A DNA stretch of 64,000 nt from Sphingomonas rubra (GTDB lineage Bacteria; Pseudomonadota; Alphaproteobacteria; Sphingomonadales; Sphingomonadaceae). A program made the translations under genes and the position numbers. The stretch is taken from positions 2,501-66,500 of the forward strand of contig NZ_FOXP01000004.1 in the NCBI RefSeq assembly GCF_900115745.1. Reading direction: 5' to 3'. Each line of letters begins with the position of its first letter. The first letter of the stretch is position 1. A model generated the notes under the pieces. The model was not told the DNA's origin and did no database searches. It saw only the letters and a list, made by a program, of their open reading frames with translations. Below, in pieces: positions 38,180 to 45,985 of this stretch.

Positions 38180-39586
38180 ATGCTGTTCCCGACGCTCGGC
38201 TTCGGCCTATTCTTTCTGCTGGTCTACGCGCTCGCCTGGGCGCTGAAAGCCTCCAACGAGTGGCGCAAGATCGCGCTGCTGATGGCCAGCTGGTTCTTCT
38301 ACGGCGCGTGGGACGGCCGCTTCGTCGCGCTGCTGTTCGGCTCCGCCGTCGTCAACTGGGCGCTGGCGCGGGGTATCGCGGCCAGCCGCTCGCCGCGCGG
38401 GGCGCGCCTGCTGCTCACGGGGGGCGTGGTCGCGAACCTGGCCGTGCTCGGCTATTTCAAATATGTCGGCTTCTTCTTCGAGCAGTTGGCGCTGCTGCTG
38501 CACGGGCTGGGCTTCGCGCGCGACCTGCCGCTGATGCAGGTGCTGTTGCCGGTCGGCGTCTCCTTCTTCACCTTCCAGGCGATCTCCTACCTGGTCGACG
38601 TCCACAAGCGGCGGGTGGAAGCGGCGGGGCTGCTGGACCTGATGCTGCTGATGTCCTTCTTCCCGCATCTGGTCGCCGGGCCGATCGTGCGCGCGTCCGA
38701 CCTGTTGCCGCAGTTCCGAGCGACCCCTCGGCTGGAACGGGGAGCGGTGGCGGCGGCGCTGCTGCTGATCGTCTGGGGCCTGTTCAAGAAGGCGGTGATC
38801 GCGTCCGAGCTGGCGGGCAGCCTGGTCGATCCGGCGTTCTTCGACCCCGCCAGCCGCTCCGGCCTGGACCTGCTCGTCGGCGCCTACGGCTATGCGGTGC
38901 AGATCTACTGCGACTTCTCCGCCTATTCGGACATGGCGATCGGCATCGCGCTGCTGCTCGGGTATCGTTTCCCGCGCAATTTCGACCAGCCGTACCGCGC
39001 CCGCTCGCTTCAGGATTTCTGGCGGCGCTGGCATATCAGCCTGTCGAGCTGGCTGCGCGATTACCTGTACATCCCGCTCGGCGGCAGCCGGCGCGGCGCG
39101 GCGCACACCTACGTCAACCTGTTCCTCACCATGTTCCTGGGCGGGCTGTGGCACGGGGCGAGCTGGAATTTCGTGATCTGGGGGTCGCTGCACGGCCTGT
39201 GGCTGGGCGCGGAGCGGTTCTGGGATCGTCATCGCCCTGCCGGCATCGCGCGGGCGCCGGGCTGGGCGGCGTGGCTGGTCACCTTCCACATCGTGGTGCT
39301 CGGCTGGGTCTTCTTCCGCGCGCCGGACCTCGACGCGGCACTCGGCTATCTCGGCGCGCTCGGCAGCGGTGGGTGGCGGAACACGCTGGTGACGCCGCTG
39401 TCGCTGGGGCTGGTGTTGCTGGGCATGGCGATCCATTTCGTGCCCCCCCGGTTGTTGCCGATCGCGGCCGTGCGGCTGCGGGGCTGGCCGGCACCGGCCC
39501 TGGGGCTGGCGCTGGGTGCGCTGGTGCTGGTGGTCGACGCCATGCGGCCCGAGGGCGTTGCGCCCTTCATCTATTACCAGTTCTGA
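38180..39586 (+). CDS. MBOAT family O-acyltransferase (AlgI-like)
   Basis: 468 aa multi-pass membrane protein. The AlgI-type signatures are QDFWRRWHISLSSWLRDYLY and NLFLTMFLGGLWHGASWNFV, which carries the catalytic His. It moves acetyl groups across the inner membrane for O-acetylation of an exported polysaccharide or peptidoglycan. It is flanked by two SGNH genes and a small membrane protein in one tight operon. No alginate or cellulose biosynthesis gene is in the window, so the acceptor is unknown. Confidence 0.92.
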   Translation: MLFPTLGFGLFFLLVYALAWALKASNEWRKIALLMASWFFYGAWDGRFVALLFGSAVVNWALARGIAASRSPRGARLLLTGGVVANLAVLGYFKYVGFFFEQLALLLHGLGFARDLPLMQVLLPVGVSFFTFQAISYLVDVHKRRVEAAGLLDLMLLMSFFPHLVAGPIVRASDLLPQFRATPRLERGAVAAALLLIVWGLFKKAVIASELAGSLVDPAFFDPASRSGLDLLVGAYGYAVQIYCDFSAYSDMAIGIALLLGYRFPRNFDQPYRARSLQDFWRRWHISLSSWLRDYLYIPLGGSRRGAAHTYVNLFLTMFLGGLWHGASWNFVIWGSLHGLWLGAERFWDRHRPAGIARAPGWAAWLVTFHIVVLGWVFFRAPDLDAALGYLGALGSGGWRNTLVTPLSLGLVLLGMAIHFVPPRLLPIAAVRLRGWPAPALGLALGALVLVVDAMRPEGVAPFIYYQF

Positions 39587-39595
39587 GGTGGCGTG

Positions 39596-39943
39596 ATGAC
39601 GGTCGGTGCGGAGCGGGGCGAGATCGCGGAGGTGGGATCGCCGGTGGTGGTCCCGCCCGACGAGGCGGTCGACGCGCGCCGGCCGCTCGGCTGGACCACG
39701 GGGGTGATCCTGGTCGCGACGCTGTTCCTGGCGATCTTCAACGCGGGCAGCGCCACCGAGTGGCTGGACGAGCAGACCCCGACCGCGACGATCGAGCGAC
39801 TGCGCGCACCGGTGGAGGGTTGGAGCCGCGCGACCGCCGCGCTGCACGCCGACGCCGCGCGCACGCACCTGCGCCGCTGGTGGCAGGCGCTGCGCGCTGC
39901 GCGGTTCGGCGACGAACGCCCCGGTGAGCCCGGGACGATGTAG
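39596..39943 (+). CDS. Small single-pass membrane protein of the acylation operon
   Basis: About 115 aa. A single membrane helix (TTGVILVATLFLAIFNAG, about residues 34-51) is followed by a charged periplasmic tail. It begins 10 nt after the MBOAT gene, with GAGGTG upstream; a GTG at 39593 is an alternative start. I do not recognise a family. The context suggests an accessory subunit of the acyltransferase complex. Confidence 0.65.
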   Translation: MTVGAERGEIAEVGSPVVVPPDEAVDARRPLGWTTGVILVATLFLAIFNAGSATEWLDEQTPTATIERLRAPVEGWSRATAALHADAARTHLRRWWQALRAARFGDERPGEPGTM

Positions 39944-39949
39944 GGCCGA

Positions 39950-40510
39950 TCAGCGGTAGAAGATGTGGTCGGCGATGCGGGCGACGCGCGTGCGGCCCGG
40001 CATCGGGGCGCCGGCGGAGTGGAAGAACAAAGCCCCGTCCGCGGCGGAGTCGCCGTCGCCGCCCAGCGCCTCGGTGGCGACGCGGTGCGCCACTGCCCAG
40101 CGCGTGTCGTTGCGCGGCGGATCATAGGAGTCGACGTTGAAGAACTGGCCGCGCTGATTCACCACGCCGCAGGCGGTGGTCGGGAAGCGACCGTCGGTCA
40201 TCCGCTCCAGGATCACCTGCGCGACTGCGACCTGACCGGCGATCGGCTGGTTGGCGGCCTCGTGCCGGATGACCTTGGCGATGCACTCGATTTCGCGTGG
40301 ATCGAGGCGCGGCTCCTCTTCGGGAGCGGCGGCGGTGGTCGGTGAGAGAGGAGTCTGAACGTCGGTGGTGACGAGAACGGCGGGGGTCGGGCCGGTAATC
40401 TGTTCGGCCGGTGGCGCGGTGGGCGTTGCGGCCCAGGCCATGTGTGCGCAGATCGAACAGGCGCCTGCCGCCACGATCTGCAATACCCGCTTAGTCTCGA
40501 ACTTCGACAT
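39950..40510 (-). CDS. Cell wall hydrolase, SleB family
   Basis: 186 aa. A signal peptide (VLQIVAAGACSICAHMAWAA) and a Pro/Thr-rich linker precede the Hydrolase_2 domain: IECIAKVIRHEAANQPIAGQ (catalytic Glu region), AVAQVILERMTDGRFPTTAC, GVVNQRGQF, and ALFFHSAGA. SleB proteins are lytic enzymes of peptidoglycan. It is convergent with the acylation operon (6-nt gap). A second SleB paralogue is at 48745-49422. Confidence 0.88.
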   Translation of the reverse strand: MSKFETKRVLQIVAAGACSICAHMAWAATPTAPPAEQITGPTPAVLVTTDVQTPLSPTTAAAPEEEPRLDPREIECIAKVIRHEAANQPIAGQVAVAQVILERMTDGRFPTTACGVVNQRGQFFNVDSYDPPRNDTRWAVAHRVATEALGGDGDSAADGALFFHSAGAPMPGRTRVARIADHIFYR

Positions 40511-40830
40511 TCATGATCGTCACCCGTGCGCGAGAGATCGTCGACAAGCGTTGCCAAAACACCTGCGTAAACCGGGCTTGCCGAGTTTCCCCCGCGTCTC
40601 GTCCGGCGACCGACCGCCATGGGGCGGCGTCTGCCAGGACTGAACTGCCCGGCCCCGGTAGCAGCGAACCGTTCACCGGCCAGCGCAACACGACGGAACG
40701 TTACGCTGGCGGGTCGAACGACGTGAAAAAGGTTCCCTGCCGACGCAAAAAAGCTCCGGCGAGGGGGCGCATCACCGGCGACTCGAACGATTCTGCGTCG
40801 CCGCGCGCATCGATGTCGGGGAGCGAGTCG
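40511..40830. other. Intergenic region upstream of the SleB gene
   Basis: 320 nt between the SleB start and the stop of the TonB receptor gene, both on the minus strand. It should contain the SleB promoter. I see no ORF, hairpin or repeat that I can support. Confidence 0.5.
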
Positions 40831-42912
40831 TCAGTCGCGGGGGCGGTATCGCAGGCCGATCCACAGCGTGCGCGGGGTCGCGCGCTCGACGATGTCGGCG
40901 CCGCTGATACCGGCCTCCACCCGCTCGTCGAACAGGTTCTCGGCGCGGCCCTCGATGCTGAGCGCGGCGGTGACGGGGATCGCCAGATAGGCGTCGGCGG
41001 TGGTCGCGGGGGCAAGGCTGCGGCTGTTCTGGTCGTCCTCGAACTGGCGCGCGACGTGGCGGACCGTGAAGGAAGCGACGAACCCGCGGTGGCGGCCGTC
41101 GATCGTCGCGGAGACTTGGTCGCGCGGCGTCTGCGCGGGTCGCAACCCGTCGAGCGCGACGGCGGCACCGCTCGCCCGCACCCGCGGGTCGACATGGCTC
41201 CACGAGGCGCGGACGCCCACCGGGCCGGGGCGCCAGGCGGCATCCAATTCGAAGCCCTGCGAGCGGACGGCGTCCAGGTTCCGGCGCACGCGGTAGCTGC
41301 CGTTCGCCGCGACGAAGCCGACCAGCGGAAAGGTGCCGGGTCCGCGCCCCGCGGTGACGTTGGCGACCGCGTCGTCCAGCTGGTTGAGGAACCAGGTGGC
41401 GGCGATGCTGGTGGTCGGCGTGAGCGACAGCGTGGCGCCGCCCTCCACCCCGCGCAGCCGCTCGGGCGACAGTGCCGCGTTGGCGGCGGTCGCGTCCGCC
41501 CCGACGCGGAACGGGCGGTAGAGTTCGTTGAGCGTCGGCAGGCGCCAGCCGGTATAGGCGGCGGTGCGCAGCGTCAGCGGGCGCGCGACCTGCCAGGCCA
41601 GGCCGGCGCGGCCCGTCGCCTCCGTGCCCTCGCGGTCGGGAAAGGCGAGGTCGGTGAGCGCGGTGCCGGGCGCCAGCGGCCGTTCGCGCAGGAAACCGTC
41701 CGCGATGCGCCAGCGGTCGACCCGGCCGCCGAGCGACAGGGTGATCGCGCCCAGCTGGACGCTGCCATCGGCGAAGATGCCGGCCGTCAGGTTCTCGCCG
41801 CCCGCCACGCGGCGGCGGGTGGGGGCGGCGGCGACGAAGGTGTAGCGTTCCTGCGTGCGGCCGGTGACATCGCGCAGGTCGGCGCCGAGGCGCAGTTGCA
41901 CGCGCTCGCCGAGCGGCGGCTCCACCTCCAGCCGCGCGCCGATGCCGGTGGCGGGCGTGTTGTACTGGTCCAGCGTCTGCGTGGCGGCGGTGCGCGCGGC
42001 GTTCACCGCGGCGAAGCTCGACGCGAAGGCGCGAGTCTGGACATAGGCGAGCGCCGACCAGCCCCAGCGGCCGCGCCCGACCAGGCGCAGGCTGGCATCG
42101 GCGCCCTCGGAACGGTTGTCGGTGAACGGCGTGCCGCGCTCGCGCGTGTCGGTGAAGGCGGCGACGCTTGTTTGAAGCTCGATGTCCGGCGCGACCGCGA
42201 GGACGCCGCGGATCGCGCCGGACGCCTGCCGGTACGGCGCCGGTCGGTCGATCGGCCCGCGGCTCTCCGCCACCGTCGGCACGAAGCCGTCGCCGCGCGC
42301 AAAGGCGGCGGAGAGGGTGGCGAAGCCGCTCGGGCGGACCAGCGCCGCCGACCCCCGTGCGTCGACCGCGTCGTGGCTGCCATAGGCGACGCCGCCGACG
42401 AACGGCGCGAGCCCGTCGGGCGCGGCGCTCTCCAGTTCCACCGTGCCGGCAAGCGCGCCGGGGCCGTAGAAGCCGCTGCCGCCGCCGCGGGTCACGCGGA
42501 TGCGGCCCAGCCGGTCGGTGGCATAGGCGGGGAAGGCGACCCAGCCGCCGAACGGATCGACCTGCGGCACCCCGTCGAGGACGAGCAGCGCGCGGCTCGA
42601 CGCGTTGCCGCCGATGCCGCGCAAGGTGATGCCCTGGCTGGTCGGGTTGGCGGTGCGGCTATCCGATCGGCGGAACTGCTGCAACCCGGCGACGTCGGCG
42701 AGGACGCTTTCCAGCCGGTCCGACGCGTTCGCCCGGATGCGGGCGCGATCGATCTCGACCACGTCGAACGCGCGGTCGCCGGGCTGGTCGCGCAGGCCGC
42801 GGCCGGTGACGACGATGTCGGGCGCGGCGTCGACCGGCGGTGGCGCGCCCTGCGCCAGGCCGGCGCTCGAGCAGCCCGCGAGGAGGAGCGCGGCGAAACG
42901 TGACGTGAACAT
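40831..42912 (-). CDS. TonB-dependent receptor, substrate unknown
   Basis: 693 aa. The signal peptide is MFTSRFAALLLAGCSSAGLA, followed by a TonB box (PDIVVTGRGL). Plug motifs are LQQFRRSDSRTANPTSQGIT with LRGIGGNASSRALLVLDGVP, and IRVTRGGGSGFYGPGALAG. The barrel ends RTLWIGLRYRPRD. It is shorter than most siderophore receptors and somewhat like vitamin or metal receptors (BtuB-like), but nothing fixes the substrate. The start ATG is at 42912, 144 bp from a divergent antiporter gene. I see no cobalamin riboswitch upstream. Confidence 0.85.
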   Translation of the reverse strand: MFTSRFAALLLAGCSSAGLAQGAPPPVDAAPDIVVTGRGLRDQPGDRAFDVVEIDRARIRANASDRLESVLADVAGLQQFRRSDSRTANPTSQGITLRGIGGNASSRALLVLDGVPQVDPFGGWVAFPAYATDRLGRIRVTRGGGSGFYGPGALAGTVELESAAPDGLAPFVGGVAYGSHDAVDARGSAALVRPSGFATLSAAFARGDGFVPTVAESRGPIDRPAPYRQASGAIRGVLAVAPDIELQTSVAAFTDTRERGTPFTDNRSEGADASLRLVGRGRWGWSALAYVQTRAFASSFAAVNAARTAATQTLDQYNTPATGIGARLEVEPPLGERVQLRLGADLRDVTGRTQERYTFVAAAPTRRRVAGGENLTAGIFADGSVQLGAITLSLGGRVDRWRIADGFLRERPLAPGTALTDLAFPDREGTEATGRAGLAWQVARPLTLRTAAYTGWRLPTLNELYRPFRVGADATAANAALSPERLRGVEGGATLSLTPTTSIAATWFLNQLDDAVANVTAGRGPGTFPLVGFVAANGSYRVRRNLDAVRSQGFELDAAWRPGPVGVRASWSHVDPRVRASGAAVALDGLRPAQTPRDQVSATIDGRHRGFVASFTVRHVARQFEDDQNSRSLAPATTADAYLAIPVTAALSIEGRAENLFDERVEAGISGADIVERATPRTLWIGLRYRPRD

Positions 42913-43056
42913 GGTGGAAGGAGGGTCCTGGCGATGGTGCGGCACGGCCGGCTGTAGCGCGTGTCCGGGATCGCGCCAGCCATCGGTCGCGGGAACAATC
43001 ATGCGGGCGGCGACTTCCCCTTGAAAGACGCCGGTGGCGCCGGCGACGGGGGGCGA

Positions 43057-44910
43057 ATGGACCATCTCGCGATCGTGATCGCATGTGTCGGGCTGATCGG
43101 CATCGGGGCGCAGTGGATCGCCTGGCGGACCGGGCTGCCCGCGATCGCGCTGATGCTGGTGGCGGGGCTCGTCGCCGGGCCGATCACCGGCATGATCCGG
43201 CCGGCGGAGGATTTCGGCCATCTGCTGGAGCCGGCGGTGTCGTTGGCGGTCGCGGTGATCCTGTTCGAGGGCGGGTTGAGCCTCAACCTGCGCGAACTGC
43301 GCCACGCGGAGGGCGCGGTGCACCGGCTGGTGCTGATCGGCGTGCCGGTCGGCTGGGTGCTGGGGGCACTCGCCTGCTATTATGTCGCCGGGCTGGTATG
43401 GCCGGTGGCGATCCTGTTCGCCGGCATCCTGGTCGTCACCGGGCCGACGGTGGTGCTGCCGCTGCTGCGCCAGTCCAGCATCGCCGCCCGGCCGCGCGCG
43501 ATCCTGAAATGGGAAGCGATCGTCAACGACCCGATCGGGGCGCTGTGCGCGGTCGTTACCTACGAGATCCTGCGCCAGGCGGGTAGCGGCGCCACCGTGT
43601 GGCAGGGTACGGTGAGCCTGCTGATCGCGGCGGCGGTCGCCGGATTGATCGGCTACGGCGTGGCGCGCGCGCTCGGCTGGGCGTTGCCGCGCGGCCACGT
43701 GCCCGAATATCTCAAGGCACCGGTGATGCTGGTGGCGGTGATCGGCACCTTTGTCGGTTCCAACGCGATCCAGCAGGAAACGGGGCTGCTCGCGGTCACG
43801 GTGATGGGCATCGCGCTGGCCAACATGAACCTCGCCTCGCTGCGCGACTTCCTGGCGTTCAAGGAGAACATGACGATCATCCTGGTGTCGGGTGTGTTCG
43901 TGCTGCTCTCCGCCTCGCTCGACCTGGCGGTGCTGCGCCAGTTCGAATGGCGTTTCGGCCTGTTCCTGGCGGCGCTGCTCTTCGTCGTCCGCCCCGCCAC
44001 CGTGTTCGTCAGCCTGGCGTTCAGCCGCATCCCCTGGCGCGAACGGCTGTTCATCGGCTGGATCGCGCCGCGCGGCATCGTCGCGGTGGCGATCTCCGGC
44101 CTGTTCGCGCTCCGCCTGGACGAGCTCGGCTACGGAGACGGAGGAACGCTGGTGGCGCTGTCGTTCGCGGTGGTCGCGGCGACCATCGTCGCGCACGGCT
44201 TCTCGATCGGTACGGCGGCACGGTTGCTGGGCATCACCGCGCCGGGCGGCAACGGGCTGCTGGTGGTCGGTGCCACCCGGTGGAGCCTGGGGCTCGCCCG
44301 GGCGCTGCGCAGCCTGGGGGTCGGCGTCACCGTCGCCGACACCAGCTGGCAGCGGCTGGCGCCCGCGCGTGAGGAAGCGATCCCCAGCTATCACGGCGAA
44401 ATCCTGGCGGAGGCGACGGAGGAGGGGCTCGATCTCCAGCAATTCGGCGTGCTCGCCGCGACCACGGAGAACGAGGCGTACAACGCCCTGGTCTGCAACG
44501 AGTTCGCGCCCGAGCTGGGTCGCGACAACGTCTACCAGCTCGGCGATGCGGCGGGCGATGATCCCCGGCGCCTGCCGGCCGCGCTACGCGGTCGCACCAT
44601 GTTCCGGTCGGGGCTGGGCGTGGAGGACGTCGCCGCGCGCGAGGAGGCGGGCTGGACATTCGCCGCCCTGGCGGTCGACGACCCCGCCACCTACGCCGCG
44701 ACGGTGGACGCGCTGCCGGACGACGGTGGGCCGCTGCTGTTGCTGCGTCGCAACGGATCGCTGCGCTTCTTCTCGCATGCCTCCGACCCGACGCCGGTCG
44801 CGGGCGAGACGGTGCTGGTCTACGCCCCGCGCGATCGGCTGAACGGACCATCGTGGCAGGTGATCGAGCCGGCCGAAATCCCGCGATCCCATCAGGAGGT
44901 TTCCGCATGA
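43057..44910 (+). CDS. Na+(K+)/H+ antiporter, CPA1/NhaP type, with C-terminal regulatory domain
   Basis: 617 aa. About 12 membrane helices occupy residues 1-400; the CPA1 signature VNDPIGALCAV holds the Asn-Asp pair for electroneutral exchange. VTGPTVVLPLL and GWIAPRGIVAVAISGLFAL are further family segments. The last 200 residues form a soluble Rossmann-like TrkA-N-type domain (LLVVGATRWSLGLARALRSL). It exports Na+ or K+ in exchange for protons at the inner membrane. The ATG at 43057 starts just before the first helix. Its stop overlaps the OmpA lipoprotein start (ATGA). Confidence 0.9.
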   Translation: MDHLAIVIACVGLIGIGAQWIAWRTGLPAIALMLVAGLVAGPITGMIRPAEDFGHLLEPAVSLAVAVILFEGGLSLNLRELRHAEGAVHRLVLIGVPVGWVLGALACYYVAGLVWPVAILFAGILVVTGPTVVLPLLRQSSIAARPRAILKWEAIVNDPIGALCAVVTYEILRQAGSGATVWQGTVSLLIAAAVAGLIGYGVARALGWALPRGHVPEYLKAPVMLVAVIGTFVGSNAIQQETGLLAVTVMGIALANMNLASLRDFLAFKENMTIILVSGVFVLLSASLDLAVLRQFEWRFGLFLAALLFVVRPATVFVSLAFSRIPWRERLFIGWIAPRGIVAVAISGLFALRLDELGYGDGGTLVALSFAVVAATIVAHGFSIGTAARLLGITAPGGNGLLVVGATRWSLGLARALRSLGVGVTVADTSWQRLAPAREEAIPSYHGEILAEATEEGLDLQQFGVLAATTENEAYNALVCNEFAPELGRDNVYQLGDAAGDDPRRLPAALRGRTMFRSGLGVEDVAAREEAGWTFAALAVDDPATYAATVDALPDDGGPLLLLRRNGSLRFFSHASDPTPVAGETVLVYAPRDRLNGPSWQVIEPAEIPRSHQEVSA

Positions 44911-45503
44911 TCCGAGTGGCTTCGGCGTCGTTGTTCGCGCTCGTTCTCGTCGGTTGCGACCGACCCGCCCCGGCGCCGCGCCCGACCGACAAGGCCACGG
45001 CCGAGGGGTTCGACAACAGCGCCGCATCGCAGTCGATCATGCAGCCGAAGGTGATCGCCGAGAGCGAGCCCGTGCCAACGCCTACGCCCACCCCGTCGAT
45101 CCCGACCGGCACCACCGTGCCGTTCGCGCGCGGCGTCGCGCTGGACGCCGTCGGGCGCGAGACGCTGGACCGGCTGCTCGCCGCCCCCGGCCTGCCGGCG
45201 GACGCGCGCTGGGTGTTGCGCGGCCATAGCGACTCGTCGGGCGACGACCGCGCCAACCTGGATGCGTCGCGTCGCCGGGCGGCGGCGGTGCGGACCTACC
45301 TCGCCGCGCAAGGGATCGACGCCGATCGCATCACCGTGATCGCGCTCGGCGAGCGGCGGCCGGTGGCGCCCAACGCGCAACTCGACGGCAGCGACGATCC
45401 CGCCGGGCGCGCGCGCAATCGCCGGGTCGAGGTGGAGATCCTGCCGCCCGAGGCGCCCGAGCCGCTCCCGGTGCCGACCGAGACCGGCAACACCGCAGGC
45501 TGA
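44907..45503 (+). CDS. OmpA-family lipoprotein
   Basis: 198 aa. A lipoprotein signal ends in the lipobox LVGC (Cys at about residue 17). A Pro/Thr linker precedes an OmpA C-terminal peptidoglycan-binding domain: LDRLLAAPGLPADARWVLRG, HSDSSGDDRANLDASRRRAA, and a final GRARNRRVEVEIL. It probably tethers the outer membrane to peptidoglycan. AGGAGG lies 9 nt before the ATG, inside the antiporter gene. Confidence 0.87.
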   Translation: MIRVASASLFALVLVGCDRPAPAPRPTDKATAEGFDNSAASQSIMQPKVIAESEPVPTPTPTPSIPTGTTVPFARGVALDAVGRETLDRLLAAPGLPADARWVLRGHSDSSGDDRANLDASRRRAAAVRTYLAAQGIDADRITVIALGERRPVAPNAQLDGSDDPAGRARNRRVEVEILPPEAPEPLPVPTETGNTAG

Positions 45504-45601
45504 CCACCCGGCAGCTTGTCGATCGTGTCGCCCGGCTTTGGTGCTGGCGTAAGTTAACCCCTTGATATAAGCGTATTTGCTGCTGAAGGGGAAGCGCGGC
45601 G

Positions 45602-45979
45602 TTGTCGAGAATTCTGAACCTGCCGGATAGGGCGCCGCGCCTGATTGCGCCCACGACCACCAAGAAGATCGCCCAGCGAATGCTCAGCGCCTCCGCGCAG
45701 GTGGCAGACGCCATGCCGCGCGGTTTCCACGTGCCCGCCGCGCTCGACATCATGCTGGCGCTGTACGTGGCGGAGGACGACGCGCGCTATCTGACGGTGG
45801 AGGACCTGCCGGTGCCCGGTGCGCCGTCGCTGGAACTGACGCGGCGCTGGGTGGACGCGCTGATCGCGCAGGGGCTGGTCGATCGACGCGGCGGTCTGCA
45901 CGCGCTCAGCACGGCCGGCCACACGCTGGTCGATACCATCATCGAGCGCCTCTACGTCGCGCAGCGCGCACTGGACTGA
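45602..45979 (+). CDS. Small winged-helix-like DNA-binding protein
   Basis: 125 aa from a TTG start with AAGGGGAAG upstream. The middle (VPAALDIMLALYVAEDDARY, then RRWVDALIAQGLVDRRGGLH) resembles a MarR-type winged helix. An ATG at 45681 is an alternative start that would drop 26 residues. It ends 6 nt before the histidine kinase gene and so may belong to the same signalling operon. The DNA target is unknown. Confidence 0.65.
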   Translation: MSRILNLPDRAPRLIAPTTTKKIAQRMLSASAQVADAMPRGFHVPAALDIMLALYVAEDDARYLTVEDLPVPGAPSLELTRRWVDALIAQGLVDRRGGLHALSTAGHTLVDTIIERLYVAQRALD

Positions 45980-45985
45980 CCGGCG

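Noticed and set aside
42913..43056. Possible cobalamin riboswitch before the TonB receptor at 40831-42912
   Set aside because: The 144-bp divergent region is too short and I could not find the conserved B12-box sequence.
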